This document shows positions 16,724-25,459 of a DNA stretch of 48,625 nucleotides, in pieces. The DNA comes from Bacteroidota bacterium (GTDB lineage: Bacteria > Bacteroidota > Ignavibacteria > Kryptoniales > JAKASW01). Under the pieces are notes generated by a model. That model did not search any database. It was not told where the DNA came from and was given only the letters and a program-made list of their open reading frames with translations. Location of the stretch: contig JAKAGT010000031.1 of assembly GCA_021825585.1 (NCBI GenBank), positions 1-48,625 on the forward strand, written 5' to 3'. The first letter of the stretch is position 1; each line of letters starts with the position of its first letter. A program made the position numbers and the translations under genes.

Positions 16724-17437
16724 TTATCCTTTCTCCTGAATTTGCGCGGGAACCCAGCCGATAATTTTTGACATCCCCCCTTTTGTAAATGTCGAAACCG
16801 GACTCTGCAAGAGCTTTTCTACCGTACGCCGGTTATCGTACGGAACCCGGCGAAGTGTTACATCTCCGTTTTCCAGGACGGCGTAGCAGGCGTCATGATT
16901 CTCGCGCGACAGGCCGACGCTCCCCGGATTGACGACCGTGGTGCGACCAATCTTCTTCTTGAATTGGAAATGCGTATGGCCCAGGAGAATCAGATCGTGT
17001 TTTTCCAGTCCCTCGATCTCTTTCAAACCGATTTCCTCCTCCTTCAAATACCTGTACATATTGCCGTCCGGAGCACCATGTGTCATGTAAACGGACATCC
17101 CGTCAATGTGTACGTAAAGCGTGATCGGAAGCGATTTGAGAAATTCCAGGTCTTCATTATCAAGCAACGACCTGTGCCAGGCGAGCGTCTCCTCGGCATA
17201 TATTTTAAAATCGGCACGGCAACCGCAGTCTTTATCATTTGCCATCGCATAGTCGTGATTGCCCATCACGCCATGGTTCATGTTATCACGAAGGAACTGA
17301 ACGCACTCTTTCGGAAACGAGCCGTAGTCAACTGAGTCTCCAAGAAAAATGATTAGATCATAATCTCCAACATCTATCAGGACTGCTTCGAGAGCGGGAA
17401 GATTTGCGTGTATATCGGATAGAATCAAAGTCTTCAT
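16724..17437 (-). CDS. metallophosphoesterase, YfcE/MJ0936-like
   Basis: 237 residues from the ATG at 17437, which begins the canonical MKTLILSDIHANLPALEAVL. A longer frame to 17503 would read through a word-like repeat and is not credible. Motifs of the calcineurin-like family follow: IIFLGDSVDYG, VMGNHDY, THGAPDG, LLGHTHFQF and NPGSVGLSR, giving the two-metal active site. Such enzymes cleave phosphodiesters or phosphomonoesters; the cellular substrate is unknown. The gene is followed after 4 bases by DUF190 and preceded by repeat A (17459-17580). Phosphoesterases with two metals are often sensitive to fluoride, consistent with its place in this array. Confidence 0.9.
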   Translation of the reverse strand: MKTLILSDIHANLPALEAVLIDVGDYDLIIFLGDSVDYGSFPKECVQFLRDNMNHGVMGNHDYAMANDKDCGCRADFKIYAEETLAWHRSLLDNEDLEFLKSLPITLYVHIDGMSVYMTHGAPDGNMYRYLKEEEIGLKEIEGLEKHDLILLGHTHFQFKKKIGRTTVVNPGSVGLSRENHDACYAVLENGDVTLRRVPYDNRRTVEKLLQSPVSTFTKGGMSKIIGWVPAQIQEKG

Positions 17438-17458
17438 TTGTTTACCTGACTTGATAAA

Positions 17459-17580
17459 TGCCAAACACCAAAATCCAAGTCCCAAACAAAAACACAGCTC
17501 CAATAAACAACATGGACTCCATACGTTTTGAGACTCAAGTATGGTTCATTGGAACTTGGCGATTGGAGCTTGGAGCTTTT
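17459..17580. repeat. word-like intergenic repeat A
   Basis: A CCAA-rich left arm (CCAAACACCAAAATCCAAG at 17461-17479) and a TTGG-rich right arm (CATTGGAACTTGGCGATTGG, 17547-17566) give a long imperfect inverted repeat. The same type occurs at 21928-22104 and 28046-28192, always in the same orientation and between minus-strand genes. It fills the gap between the MFS and metallophosphoesterase genes, and its right end touches the MFS stop codon. Confidence 0.7.
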
Positions 17581-18794
17581 CATGGCTGAGACACCCTTCT
17601 CCTAAGACTCAGGAAAATTGGTATCGCAACGAGCTGAAGCGTAACTGATAAAATCACTACTGCCGGAATCCACAGATCGTATAATATTCCCAATGCCACA
17701 CTTCCGAGGAACCAGAAAATGCCGTAGCCGGCGGTGAAGATACCATAGGCCGAAGGCCTGCGCTGCTGCGGAACCATGGTCGCAACTGCTGCCGGTATGA
17801 TGGATTCGTGGACTCCCATTCCGAGGCCCCACAACGCGGAACCGATCAAAGCGAGCCAGAACCCACCGAAGAAAACAAGCGGAGCTGACGCGGCTGAGAT
17901 GATCGTCAAGGGAATCAGTATCCAGAGTCCCACGCGGTCGAAAAGGCGGCCGAACGCGAGCGAGCCGGCACCGCTGACCGCCATCGCGACAGAATAGAAA
18001 ATCGGAACCCACATGCCGGGGATGTGATCTGTCTTCTGGAAGTGAAAGGCTATAAGCGAGAAGTCGGCAAATCCCGCTGCGACAAGCACTGCTCCCGACA
18101 GATAAATCCAGAAGATTTTTGGAAGTCCCTTTGAGTGAACGTCCGGTACGCTCACTTCCATCTCTTCAGGTTTCGGGTACAGGAATCTTCCCGTAAAAAT
18201 CAAGCTCACACAAATAACGGCGGGAACAAGCAGAGTCGCGAAGGCTATCTTGTAGCTCCCTTGGCTGGCGAGCACCGCAGCGACAACTAATGGTCCGATG
18301 AGCGCGCCTAACTGGTCAAGCGCTTCATGAGTTCCGAATACCCAGCCGAAACCGCCAAGCTGTTTGCCGGCGTGAGAGAGCATGACATCGCGGGGAGGAT
18401 TGCGTGTAGCTTTGCCGATCCGCTCCGTGATAATGAGCAGCCCAAAGATCTGCCAGTTGGGCGCGAGCGCCATCAGCGGGACCGAAGCCATCTGGATTAC
18501 ATATCCGAACAGCGTGACCGGCCAGAATTTGCCTGTGCGTTCGCTGAGCCGGCCGGAAACGAGCCGCAGGCCATAGCCGAGGAGTTCACCAAATCCGCCG
18601 ATGAATCCCACAAGTGTCGCGCTTGCTCCAAGGATTGCGATATAGGGCCCCGCGATGCTCCGAGCGCCTTCGTAGGTAGCATCCGCGAACAGACTGACTA
18701 CTCCGATAAGGAGCACAAATCTCAAGGCATGTCGTTTGGTTTTGGCTTGAGCTCCGGTCTCTGTTCCTGTTTTGTCGGTTGAAACGCCAGACAT
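17580..18794 (-). CDS. MFS transporter, 12-helix
   Basis: 404 residues with about twelve hydrophobic helices, inner membrane. The family motif between helices 2 and 3 is present as RLVSGRLSERTGKFWP and a related loop between helices 8 and 9 is GRLFDRVGLWIL; helix 4 carries ITERIGKATRNPPRD. The R-x-G-K-x-x-R-x-P-x-R-D pattern is shared with a group of uncharacterised bacterial MFS exporters. No substrate can be read from the sequence. It sits 30 bases after the PAP2 phosphatase gene in the long array, and its stop abuts repeat A. In view of the context, export of a small anion or toxic product under fluoride stress is possible, but unproven. Confidence 0.88.
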   Translation of the reverse strand: MSGVSTDKTGTETGAQAKTKRHALRFVLLIGVVSLFADATYEGARSIAGPYIAILGASATLVGFIGGFGELLGYGLRLVSGRLSERTGKFWPVTLFGYVIQMASVPLMALAPNWQIFGLLIITERIGKATRNPPRDVMLSHAGKQLGGFGWVFGTHEALDQLGALIGPLVVAAVLASQGSYKIAFATLLVPAVICVSLIFTGRFLYPKPEEMEVSVPDVHSKGLPKIFWIYLSGAVLVAAGFADFSLIAFHFQKTDHIPGMWVPIFYSVAMAVSGAGSLAFGRLFDRVGLWILIPLTIISAASAPLVFFGGFWLALIGSALWGLGMGVHESIIPAAVATMVPQQRRPSAYGIFTAGYGIFWFLGSVALGILYDLWIPAVVILSVTLQLVAIPIFLSLRRRVSQP

Positions 18795-18824
18795 TATACG
18801 GCTACTCCAAAATATGATATCAGT

Positions 18825-19538
18825 TCATCCATAGCTCTGGAGCTCAAGTTCTTTCCGAGTATAAGATTGGTTTACGAGATTCCCCACAGATATAGATATC
18901 ACTGCGGCGAGCAGGACATCCGAGAACCAATGCTGGTCATGATAGATTCTCCCGAGGCATGTGAGCGCCCCGAGCAAATACCAGAATCCTTTCCAGAACC
19001 TCTTCCTGGAAAAGCCCGCCAGGATCATCGAGTAAGCGACTGCCACGCCGACATCACCCGACGGGAACGAAAGGTGCACATTGGGACCGAAGGTCGGTCC
19101 CACGAACGCAAAGCTGCCGTGTCCCGTGAACGGCCTCCATCTGCCGAAGAGGGACTTGAAAATCGTCACCGTGATTCCTGAAATCGCAAATCCCTCAAAT
19201 ATCTTCCAGCCCGCCGTTCGGAGTGTATCATGTCGTATCGCCAAGCCGATCAGGTAGAGGATTATGAACGAGTCGAGAGTCAGATGGATCTTGCCGTACC
19301 AGTGAGCAAAAGAGAATACTCCGTCGAGAAAAGGCGTGTGTATCTCGGCAAATAGCACACGGACAAATGGATCGACGAAGAAGAGTCCGGGGAATAGGAC
19401 TATGCCCGCGGCAACATACCGCCAGGTTCTTGTTTGCCAACTAAAGGGCAATTTATAATACGAGACCAGGTCCGTCCAGAACTGTTGAAAGTCTCTTTTT
19501 ATATTACCGATGCGTCCGGAATTAATCTTATCGTTCAT
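18825..19538 (-). CDS. PAP2-family membrane phosphatase
   Basis: 237 residues with about five to six helices. The three family motifs are visible: KSLFGRWRP (K-x6-RP), FPSGD (usually PSGH) and GRIYHDQHWFSDV (R-x5-H-x3-D). The second motif carries Asp where most members have the catalytic His, which could lower or change activity. Members remove phosphate from lipid carriers or phosphatidic acid at the outer membrane face of the inner membrane. It begins 7 bases after the HyfB-like gene and ends 30 bases before the MFS gene. PAP2-type enzymes are fluoride-sensitive phosphatases as a class, which may matter in this island. Confidence 0.88.
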   Translation of the reverse strand: MNDKINSGRIGNIKRDFQQFWTDLVSYYKLPFSWQTRTWRYVAAGIVLFPGLFFVDPFVRVLFAEIHTPFLDGVFSFAHWYGKIHLTLDSFIILYLIGLAIRHDTLRTAGWKIFEGFAISGITVTIFKSLFGRWRPFTGHGSFAFVGPTFGPNVHLSFPSGDVGVAVAYSMILAGFSRKRFWKGFWYLLGALTCLGRIYHDQHWFSDVLLAAVISISVGNLVNQSYTRKELELQSYG

Positions 19539-19545
19539 TTTACCG

Positions 19546-21444
19546 TCACAGTAAAAACGCGAGAACGAACACGACTAAGATGTAGAGCACGTACAATGAA
19601 ATCTTTCCGTTCATGACGGTCCTGCCGACGAAGTAACTCAGCTTTCTCACGAACTTGTTCAGGTACTCGTATAAGTATTCGGCGGCATCTTTGTTCGTGA
19701 CTTCCGCTGTGTACCCTGTTCTCACCTCCCTTGTGAGATAGAGTTTGCGAAGGACATATTCGAGAATGAAGGAGTAAGCAGGGACCGTGAAGTATTCATC
19801 TTCTGTCAGCGCCAGGCCGCCATTCCAGGCCTGGACCTTACGCGATTTTTTGGCACTCCTATGGTAAAGGAGATACGGAATTAGGAAAAGGAACCCCACC
19901 ACGACAAGAAACATTGTTGGCGATACGACTCCGAAGATCGGATTGCTAGACAGTATCAGAAGCGGATCCGGAACCGCAAGCAGACCACCCAGGAAATTTG
20001 AATAACCAAGGAGCCTGACGATATAGGGAGAAAATACGCCGCCAAGGATGAGCAGGGCAATAAAGAACATTTCAGCGGACTTTATTCTCGCTGATGGGAA
20101 TTGATGAGTTTTCCTCCCGTGGTCCGGGCCAAGCGCGGTATAGCCAATCAGTTTTATCATCGAGAAGGCCGCGAGACCGATTGCGAGCGCGATGAGAATT
20201 CCCGCAAATGCCGCGATGAGCCGTTCGGCATTGCCTTCAAATTTGTATGACTGGAAAAGCGCCTCGAGCACCATCCACTCCCCCACGAAGCCAATCGTCG
20301 GTGGAAAGGCGCTAAAGGAAAGTCCGGAAGTGAGTATTCCGGCGGCCGGAATCCCTCCGACGTTGCTCCATATTCCGCGAACATTATCGATACTCTCTTC
20401 CTGGAGAGACTCTTTTGCGTGGCCGACAGACATGAATAGCAGCGATTTAGCCACGGTGTGTGAGAACGCCACGAATAGAGCCGCGAGAAAAGCGAACCGT
20501 GAAAGGATTATCATCGGTTGAGTACCGGCCGCCCCCGCCATGGCGCTTAACCCGATTGCTGTCAGTATTATCCCGTTGTTTTCCACGGTGGAGTAGGCGG
20601 GAAGTTTCTTAAGGCTTCTTTCGGCGGCGGCCTGCATTGCCCCCCAGAACGCGGAGATGGCGCCAAGCGACAGCACCATCACGCCCCACCAAGTGGAATA
20701 GCCGACCAGCGAGAGAGTCCTCACGATTCCATAAACCCCCATTAGAGTCAATGGGGCGCTCAAAAGTGCCGCGGTATTCGAGGGAGCCTTTGAATATGCT
20801 CCGGTTACCCAGGTATGGAAAGGGAATATATCCATCTTTATGATGAACCCTAAAGTAACCATCACGAGAAAGAACGGCGCCGCCTGCGAGTGGGCAAGCG
20901 CGGCTGAAACGCCGTCCCTTATCGAGAAGGAGCCGCTTGTGAGGAACAGAGACGCGAATCCAATTATCAAAGCCATTGCGGAGGCCTCACCGAACGCGAT
21001 GAACTGAAAAGCCTCCTCGTGGGACTCTTTGCGCTCGAGAATCTGGAGGAACAAGCCTATTGTCATCAACTCCCAACCTATCAGGAAATCGACGGAGTCC
21101 TGGGCAGAAATGACGAGTGTCATTCCGAAGAGAGATAAGTTAAACCACGCGGCCATTTTCCGACTGAAGAGTTTGCCGAAATCGATGGAGTAAAAGGTGA
21201 GCGCGACGAACGAAAGCGAAGCGACTATCAGGAAAATTCCGGAAGTCTTGTCGAGTCCAATTCCGATGGATAATCCCGGCATCATCGAAAATTGCGGCGA
21301 AGAGCATTCCTTGGTCAACGCTAAAATTCCGGCAACAAGCGAAGAGAGCGCGCCGGCAAATGCGATCCCATAACTCAGCTCCCTCCGAAGGGAGAGGACT
21401 ATTCCGAGCAGGTAAAGGGCGAAGGACAAATACAAGAACGTCAT
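19546..21444 (-). CDS. HyfB/NuoL-like proton-pumping antiporter subunit
   Basis: 632 residues, about fourteen to sixteen helices. It belongs to the NuoL/Mrp antiporter family as found in hydrogenase-4 and Ehr complexes. Key ion-path residues are present: the Glu in FLIGWELMTIGLF, the Lys in IKMDIFPFHTWVTGAYSKAP and the Lys in FSHTVAKSLLFMSVGH. The C-terminal part (FTVPAYSFILEYVLRKLY to the final helix) is the hydrogenase-4 B type extension. It is the last gene of the membrane-complex operon, starting one base after the NuoB-like gene. The pump apparatus thus looks intact although the redox subunits beside it do not. Confidence 0.9.
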   Translation of the reverse strand: MTFLYLSFALYLLGIVLSLRRELSYGIAFAGALSSLVAGILALTKECSSPQFSMMPGLSIGIGLDKTSGIFLIVASLSFVALTFYSIDFGKLFSRKMAAWFNLSLFGMTLVISAQDSVDFLIGWELMTIGLFLQILERKESHEEAFQFIAFGEASAMALIIGFASLFLTSGSFSIRDGVSAALAHSQAAPFFLVMVTLGFIIKMDIFPFHTWVTGAYSKAPSNTAALLSAPLTLMGVYGIVRTLSLVGYSTWWGVMVLSLGAISAFWGAMQAAAERSLKKLPAYSTVENNGIILTAIGLSAMAGAAGTQPMIILSRFAFLAALFVAFSHTVAKSLLFMSVGHAKESLQEESIDNVRGIWSNVGGIPAAGILTSGLSFSAFPPTIGFVGEWMVLEALFQSYKFEGNAERLIAAFAGILIALAIGLAAFSMIKLIGYTALGPDHGRKTHQFPSARIKSAEMFFIALLILGGVFSPYIVRLLGYSNFLGGLLAVPDPLLILSSNPIFGVVSPTMFLVVVGFLFLIPYLLYHRSAKKSRKVQAWNGGLALTEDEYFTVPAYSFILEYVLRKLYLTREVRTGYTAEVTNKDAAEYLYEYLNKFVRKLSYFVGRTVMNGKISLYVLYILVVFVLAFLL

Positions 21445-21445
21445 A

Positions 21446-21925
21446 TCAGTTCGTTCCTCCCTTGATCTTCAGAAGGACAGCAATCAACTCTCCCGGCTCC
21501 CGGTAATTCGTAAGGTGGGCAACGACGTTGGGGAGATTAAGGCTTTTGATACCCACACCAGTCTGGCTTTTCCGGCGCGTGGGATCTTCGTTCTCGACCA
21601 CCACAATGGAAAATGGTTCCGGCATCTGATTGACGGTCTCCGTAAGAACCGGTACCATCTTTTCTGTGGGTCTTCCAAGAACCAGCAGCACGTCCGCGTG
21701 TCGCGGGACGTCGGCGAAGAAGATGCCAAACCTGTGGATGTTGTACTGCGGAGCCTGCAAGGCTCGTATATCTAAATTCAAGTCGTTTGAGTTACCAACA
21801 TCAATCGGATAAATATGCAGGGACTTCCGGAAGATTTTGATTTTCGTTTCTACTGTCTGTTCGGTCGCGTAAGGCTTCCGTTCCGTCAATCTCTTCGTCA
21901 GTCCCCAGACAGGCCACCACTTCAT
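21446..21925 (-). CDS. NuoB/HyfI-like subunit that has lost all cysteines
   Basis: 159 residues from ATG 21925, which has GGAG five bases upstream; a longer TTG start would use repeat sequence. The fold is clearly that of NuoB and group 4 hydrogenase small subunits: SLHIYPIDVGNSNDLNLDIR corresponds to the usual S-L-H-x-Y-x-x-D-x-G-x-C-N-x-C-D-x-E, and the ALQAPQYNIHRFGI and HADVLLVLGRPT stretches follow. All four cluster-binding cysteines are gone and the whole protein contains no cysteine, so it cannot hold the proximal [4Fe-4S] cluster. It should be structural only. One base separates it from the HyfB-like gene, and repeat B lies just upstream. Confidence 0.85.
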   Translation of the reverse strand: MKWWPVWGLTKRLTERKPYATEQTVETKIKIFRKSLHIYPIDVGNSNDLNLDIRALQAPQYNIHRFGIFFADVPRHADVLLVLGRPTEKMVPVLTETVNQMPEPFSIVVVENEDPTRRKSQTGVGIKSLNLPNVVAHLTNYREPGELIAVLLKIKGGTN

Positions 21926-21927
21926 AT

Positions 21928-22104
21928 AGGCTCCAAGTTCCAATTCCCAAGTTCCAAAGAAGTTCCAAATACCAAAATCAAAAAATCAAACGCCAACAAT
22001 TCCAACCAGCAACTAGAACTACTTGAACACATGAGACTCCTTTTTCTTTTTTGCAGCTTGGAGCTTTGCTTTTGTTTGGAGCTTGGTGTTCGGAACTTGG
22101 GATG
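21928..22104. repeat. word-like intergenic repeat B
   Basis: The longest of three related elements. Left arm: CTCCAAGTTCCAATTCCCAA at 21931-21950 with further CCAA words; right arm: TTTGGAGCTTGGTGTTCGGA at 22075-22094. It separates the NuoD-like and NuoB-like genes. Its left end, read on the minus strand, gives the GGAG that acts as ribosome binding site for the NuoB-like gene. Confidence 0.72.
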
Positions 22105-22106
22105 TT

Positions 22107-23360
22107 TCATCGTGCAGCATCCGCGAAATACGCTCCGAAGGAGTCAACAGCGAAGGGAAAATCGGTGAAGATGTTCCCGGGCAATGATTCCGTTATAGCT
22201 TTGAATCCTAAGAGAGACGGGGTGGCAGCGTAGACGGAAGCAAGCTTTCCCTTCTCGATTTCAACATGATACGCGAGGAGGCCACTTGGAGATTCGCAGT
22301 AACCAATACCGGAACCGGTCCCGTTATGTCCTCTCCGGCCATGTTCAACCGGCTCTATTCCGGATTCACTCAGTTCTCTCAACTCTCCCGCGGTATCCGA
22401 GATGATTTCAACCGACCCGAACACTTCCTCCGCTCTCACCTCCATGCGGGCCAGCGAATCTCCCATCTGCGAGGTGGCGCATCTTAACCCCTCGTAATCG
22501 GGGTCATGAAGTCTGAAGTCCTCTCTTACGCCGGTAGCTCTCAGTGTCGGGCCCGTGACTCCGATCGTCATTGCTTTCTCCGAATCAAGCTTTGCCGTAT
22601 CATGCAAACGATCCATGAAATTCTCGCTCTCAAGAGCGCGTTTGTAAAGATATTCGAACCGGTCGGACAAGCCGTTTATTCTGCGCGAGAGATGTATCAA
22701 CGCCTCGATGTTGATAGGTTTCCTGGTGGCGGCAATTCCGTTAAATCCCTTCAAGAACCTGGAGCCGAAAAAGTCGTTGTTCAGGCGCAGGAGACCCTCG
22801 TAAATTGCCTGTAAGTGGCTTGTCATCACCTTTTGCGCCGCTGCGGAAGCGAGCTGTGTTATCACGTAGATGTGATTATATATTCTCTCAAGCTCGAGTC
22901 CGATGATCCTCAACTTCTTTGTCTGCATCGAGACTTCAATGCCAAGGGCTGACTCCACGGCTTTCGCAAAGGCGAGAGAATGTGCGAAAGCGAAATTGCC
23001 GCAGATGTCTTCTGCCCTGCCCACTGCGTCGTGCACGCTCTGTGTTATCATCGACCTCTCGATCCCCCGGTGTTTGTAGCTCCAGTCGATATTGACGCAC
23101 AGAATTCTTTCACCGTAAGTGAACAGATGGTATGCGCCTGATTCAATGACTCCACCTGTTACCGGACCATATCTGAAATCAAAGACACCATCGCCGAAGA
23201 CCTCCTGCCCTTCTATGCCCTTATCACGATTGGCTAGCAAGTCCAATTGGCCATCAATAGACGCACCCGACGATTTCCCGGATGTAATCCACACTTCGCT
23301 GCCATCGTGAACGAGGAGACGGTTCCGGTCGTTATCCAAAATTCCGATCTGGCGGTTCAT
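22107..23360 (-). CDS. NuoD/HyfG-like large subunit lacking the NiFe-binding motifs (Ehr type)
   Basis: 417 residues. It matches the large subunit of group 4 hydrogenases and NuoD in FDFRYGPVTGGVIESGAYH, CVNIDWSYKHRGIE, and VESALGIEVSMQTKKLRIIG. Where NiFe hydrogenases carry R-x-C-G-x-C-x-x-x-H it reads EDICGNFAFAH (one Cys at 120, the second replaced by Phe 123), and the C-terminal D-P-C-x-x-C is replaced by SFGAYFADAAR. Nickel therefore cannot be bound. No NuoC domain is fused and no NuoC gene is nearby. This is the hallmark of energy-converting-hydrogenase-related (Ehr) complexes, whose function is unknown. It starts 58 bases after the HyfF-like gene. Confidence 0.87.
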   Translation of the reverse strand: MNRQIGILDNDRNRLLVHDGSEVWITSGKSSGASIDGQLDLLANRDKGIEGQEVFGDGVFDFRYGPVTGGVIESGAYHLFTYGERILCVNIDWSYKHRGIERSMITQSVHDAVGRAEDICGNFAFAHSLAFAKAVESALGIEVSMQTKKLRIIGLELERIYNHIYVITQLASAAAQKVMTSHLQAIYEGLLRLNNDFFGSRFLKGFNGIAATRKPINIEALIHLSRRINGLSDRFEYLYKRALESENFMDRLHDTAKLDSEKAMTIGVTGPTLRATGVREDFRLHDPDYEGLRCATSQMGDSLARMEVRAEEVFGSVEIISDTAGELRELSESGIEPVEHGRRGHNGTGSGIGYCESPSGLLAYHVEIEKGKLASVYAATPSLLGFKAITESLPGNIFTDFPFAVDSFGAYFADAAR

Positions 23361-23418
23361 TCTACCACAACTCCTTCGGCTCCATGCGCCATAGACTTTG
23401 CGCTTCGCGTTCTTCTTT

Positions 23419-24789
23419 TCATTTCACAGCGACTCCCCTCAGGAACATGTAAATCACCGGCGTAAGAAACGTGATACTCAGCGCAACGGCCAACCCGATG
23501 ATCGGAACGGTCGCATTATCATCCAGGTGTTTGTATTGACCATCCGGCTCGGAGAACACCATGCGTACGATACGGTAGTTGATACCGATAAATGCAACTA
23601 CAAGAAACGAGGCGATGAGGATAGTGAACCAGGCTCCGTAAACGCTAATCATGCGCGTCATTATAAGAAGCTCGCCGAAAAATGTCCCGAACGGAGGCGC
23701 ACCGGTGACTGCGAGCGAAGCGAAGAAGAGCGAGTAACCGGTGAGCGGCATTGTTTTGGACACTCCCTTCACGTCCTTGATGGCGCTTGTGCCGTAACCC
23801 GCGAGGACGTTCCCTGTGAGGAAGAATGCGGCCGATTTTGCAAAAGCGTGCGTCAGGATTATTATCACGCTGCCGATAAAGGCATTTCCACCGAGAGCAA
23901 TGCCTATCAGCGCGACGCCCATGTTTTCGATTGAAGAATACGCAAACATACGCTTGTAGTACCGTTGCGAGAATGCCATGAGAGAAGCCACGATGACGCT
24001 GAGTGAACCGAGAACAACGGCAAAATTCCTCACGCTCTCGAGTGGAACGATCTGAACGAACCGTACGATTGTATATAAAGCGACTGGAAGGAGCACGGCG
24101 GAGAACATGGCGCTTACCGGCGCGGGCGCGCGCCCGTGAGCATCAGGGAGCCATGTATGCATCGGGAAGATTCCGCCCTTCGTCCCATAACCTATAATTC
24201 CGAGAAGCGCACCTACAGAGACGATCTTTGTTGCCTGTGGAGCTTGCAGGAGGGCGTTCAACGAAAGGGTGTGAAACCCACCATAGATAAAAATCGTGGC
24301 AAGAAGAGATATCGTAAGTCCAGTGGAAACGATGACTATATATCTCCACGTTGCCTCCACTGCAACCTCGTTGTTATCAGTCGCAATGAGCAGTGCGCTC
24401 GTCACGGTCGTTGCTTCGACGCCGACCCAAAGCAGACCGACGTTGTCGACCATAACGGTGAAAAACATCGAAACAACGAACCAATTGAGGAGAAGAAAGT
24501 AAAGATTAGTCTGGAACAACTTGTTCTCAATATGGTCGAGATAGTGAATCGAGAATATGACAGTGAGGACATAAACAGCGGAAATCATTAGCTGCATTAG
24601 CTTGGAAAAGCCATCCACATATAATCCAAATGAACTTGCATCCGGCATGAAGGCGATAAGTATGGAGGCTCCGAGCGTCGCAAAGGAGGCGACTATGGAA
24701 ACATCCTCTTCAAATCGTGTTTTCGGTATGAGGCACAAGAGTCCCCCAATCCCACTCAGTGCGACCGGTAAGTAATAGATCCAAATCAT
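23419..24789 (-). CDS. HyfF/NuoN-like antiporter subunit
   Basis: 456 residues with about fourteen helices. Conserved elements of the antiporter-like subunits are present: the Glu in LLWVGVEATTVTSALL, the Lys in IGYGTKGGIFPMHTWLPDAH followed by GRAPAPVSAMFSAVLLPVAL, the middle-channel Lys in FSQRYYKRMFAYSSIENMG and THAFAKSAAFFLTGN. The length and the last part fit hydrogenase-4 subunit F. It starts 3 bases after the HyfE-like gene. Since this family carries proton translocation in complex I-like enzymes, the complex may still move protons or sodium even without redox chemistry. Confidence 0.9.
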   Translation of the reverse strand: MIWIYYLPVALSGIGGLLCLIPKTRFEEDVSIVASFATLGASILIAFMPDASSFGLYVDGFSKLMQLMISAVYVLTVIFSIHYLDHIENKLFQTNLYFLLLNWFVVSMFFTVMVDNVGLLWVGVEATTVTSALLIATDNNEVAVEATWRYIVIVSTGLTISLLATIFIYGGFHTLSLNALLQAPQATKIVSVGALLGIIGYGTKGGIFPMHTWLPDAHGRAPAPVSAMFSAVLLPVALYTIVRFVQIVPLESVRNFAVVLGSLSVIVASLMAFSQRYYKRMFAYSSIENMGVALIGIALGGNAFIGSVIIILTHAFAKSAAFFLTGNVLAGYGTSAIKDVKGVSKTMPLTGYSLFFASLAVTGAPPFGTFFGELLIMTRMISVYGAWFTILIASFLVVAFIGINYRIVRMVFSEPDGQYKHLDDNATVPIIGLAVALSITFLTPVIYMFLRGVAVK

Positions 24790-24792
24790 GGA

Positions 24793-25458
24793 TTAACCTC
24801 TCAACTCCGTGAAGTCTTCTCGACGAGTCGAGTCCTCGACTTCGGTATTCTGCGCCGGCTCTTCCTTCAACCGAACAATGACTCCGGAGATCATGACAGT
24901 GCCGATGACATCGAGTACAACTCCGGCTTCCACGACGAACGGGAGTTCCGGGAAAAGGGATCCGAACAGATACAGGGCGTTTTCCATCACAAGGTAGCCG
25001 ATGAGCTGCGTAATCGGATTGCTCCTGGAAATTATCAGGAACGCCCCCTGCAGGAAGAGCGCAACGGGTATCGCTCCAAATGCCGAATGGACATAGTCGT
25101 ACATTGTCCAGGTGTAAATGACATAGCCGAACACGGCAAACAGAAGAGACAGGATTATGGTCGAGGCGATTCCCAATACAGGTTTTAATTCCCTTGCTCT
25201 CCATCGGTCACGCCTGAGCATCCTTGACAGGAAGCCCGGAATGAACCAGGCTCTTATCCCAGCAGTGAGAAAACCTAACACCATCAAATACGGCTCCCCG
25301 TTGACATATCCCGCGGCAAGAAGGAAGGCCGCAAGAAAATAGGAACCGACTGAAAAAGTCTTTATGACACTCGAGATGTAGATCTGCCACTGCATGAAAG
25401 CTACAAGAGCAATTTGAATGAACCCGACTAAGATGAATATCTCGTTGAGATTGAACAT
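24793..25458 (-). CDS. HyfE-like membrane subunit (NuoK-like)
   Basis: 221 residues from ATG 25458, preceded by a good GGAGGG box; the longer frame overlaps the previous gene and is a shadow. Six to seven helices. The C-terminal half reads TQLIGYLVMENALYLFGSLF and FVVEAGVVLDVIGTVMISGV, with the Glu of the M-E-N-x-x-Y/F motif and of V-E-x-G, as in hydrogenase-4 subunit E and NuoK, where these glutamates line the proton path. It lies one base after the HyfC-like gene and 3 bases before the HyfF-like gene. Confidence 0.88.
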   Translation of the reverse strand: MFNLNEIFILVGFIQIALVAFMQWQIYISSVIKTFSVGSYFLAAFLLAAGYVNGEPYLMVLGFLTAGIRAWFIPGFLSRMLRRDRWRARELKPVLGIASTIILSLLFAVFGYVIYTWTMYDYVHSAFGAIPVALFLQGAFLIISRSNPITQLIGYLVMENALYLFGSLFPELPFVVEAGVVLDVIGTVMISGVIVRLKEEPAQNTEVEDSTRREDFTELRG

Positions 25459-25459
25459 T

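Noticed and set aside
17438-17503. 22-residue N-terminal extension of the metallophosphoesterase
   Set aside because: It translates repeat A and precedes a canonical family start at 17437.
24710-25204. 164-codon minus-strand frame
   Set aside because: Overlaps the HyfE-like and HyfF-like genes in another frame; Cys/His/Arg-rich shadow composition.
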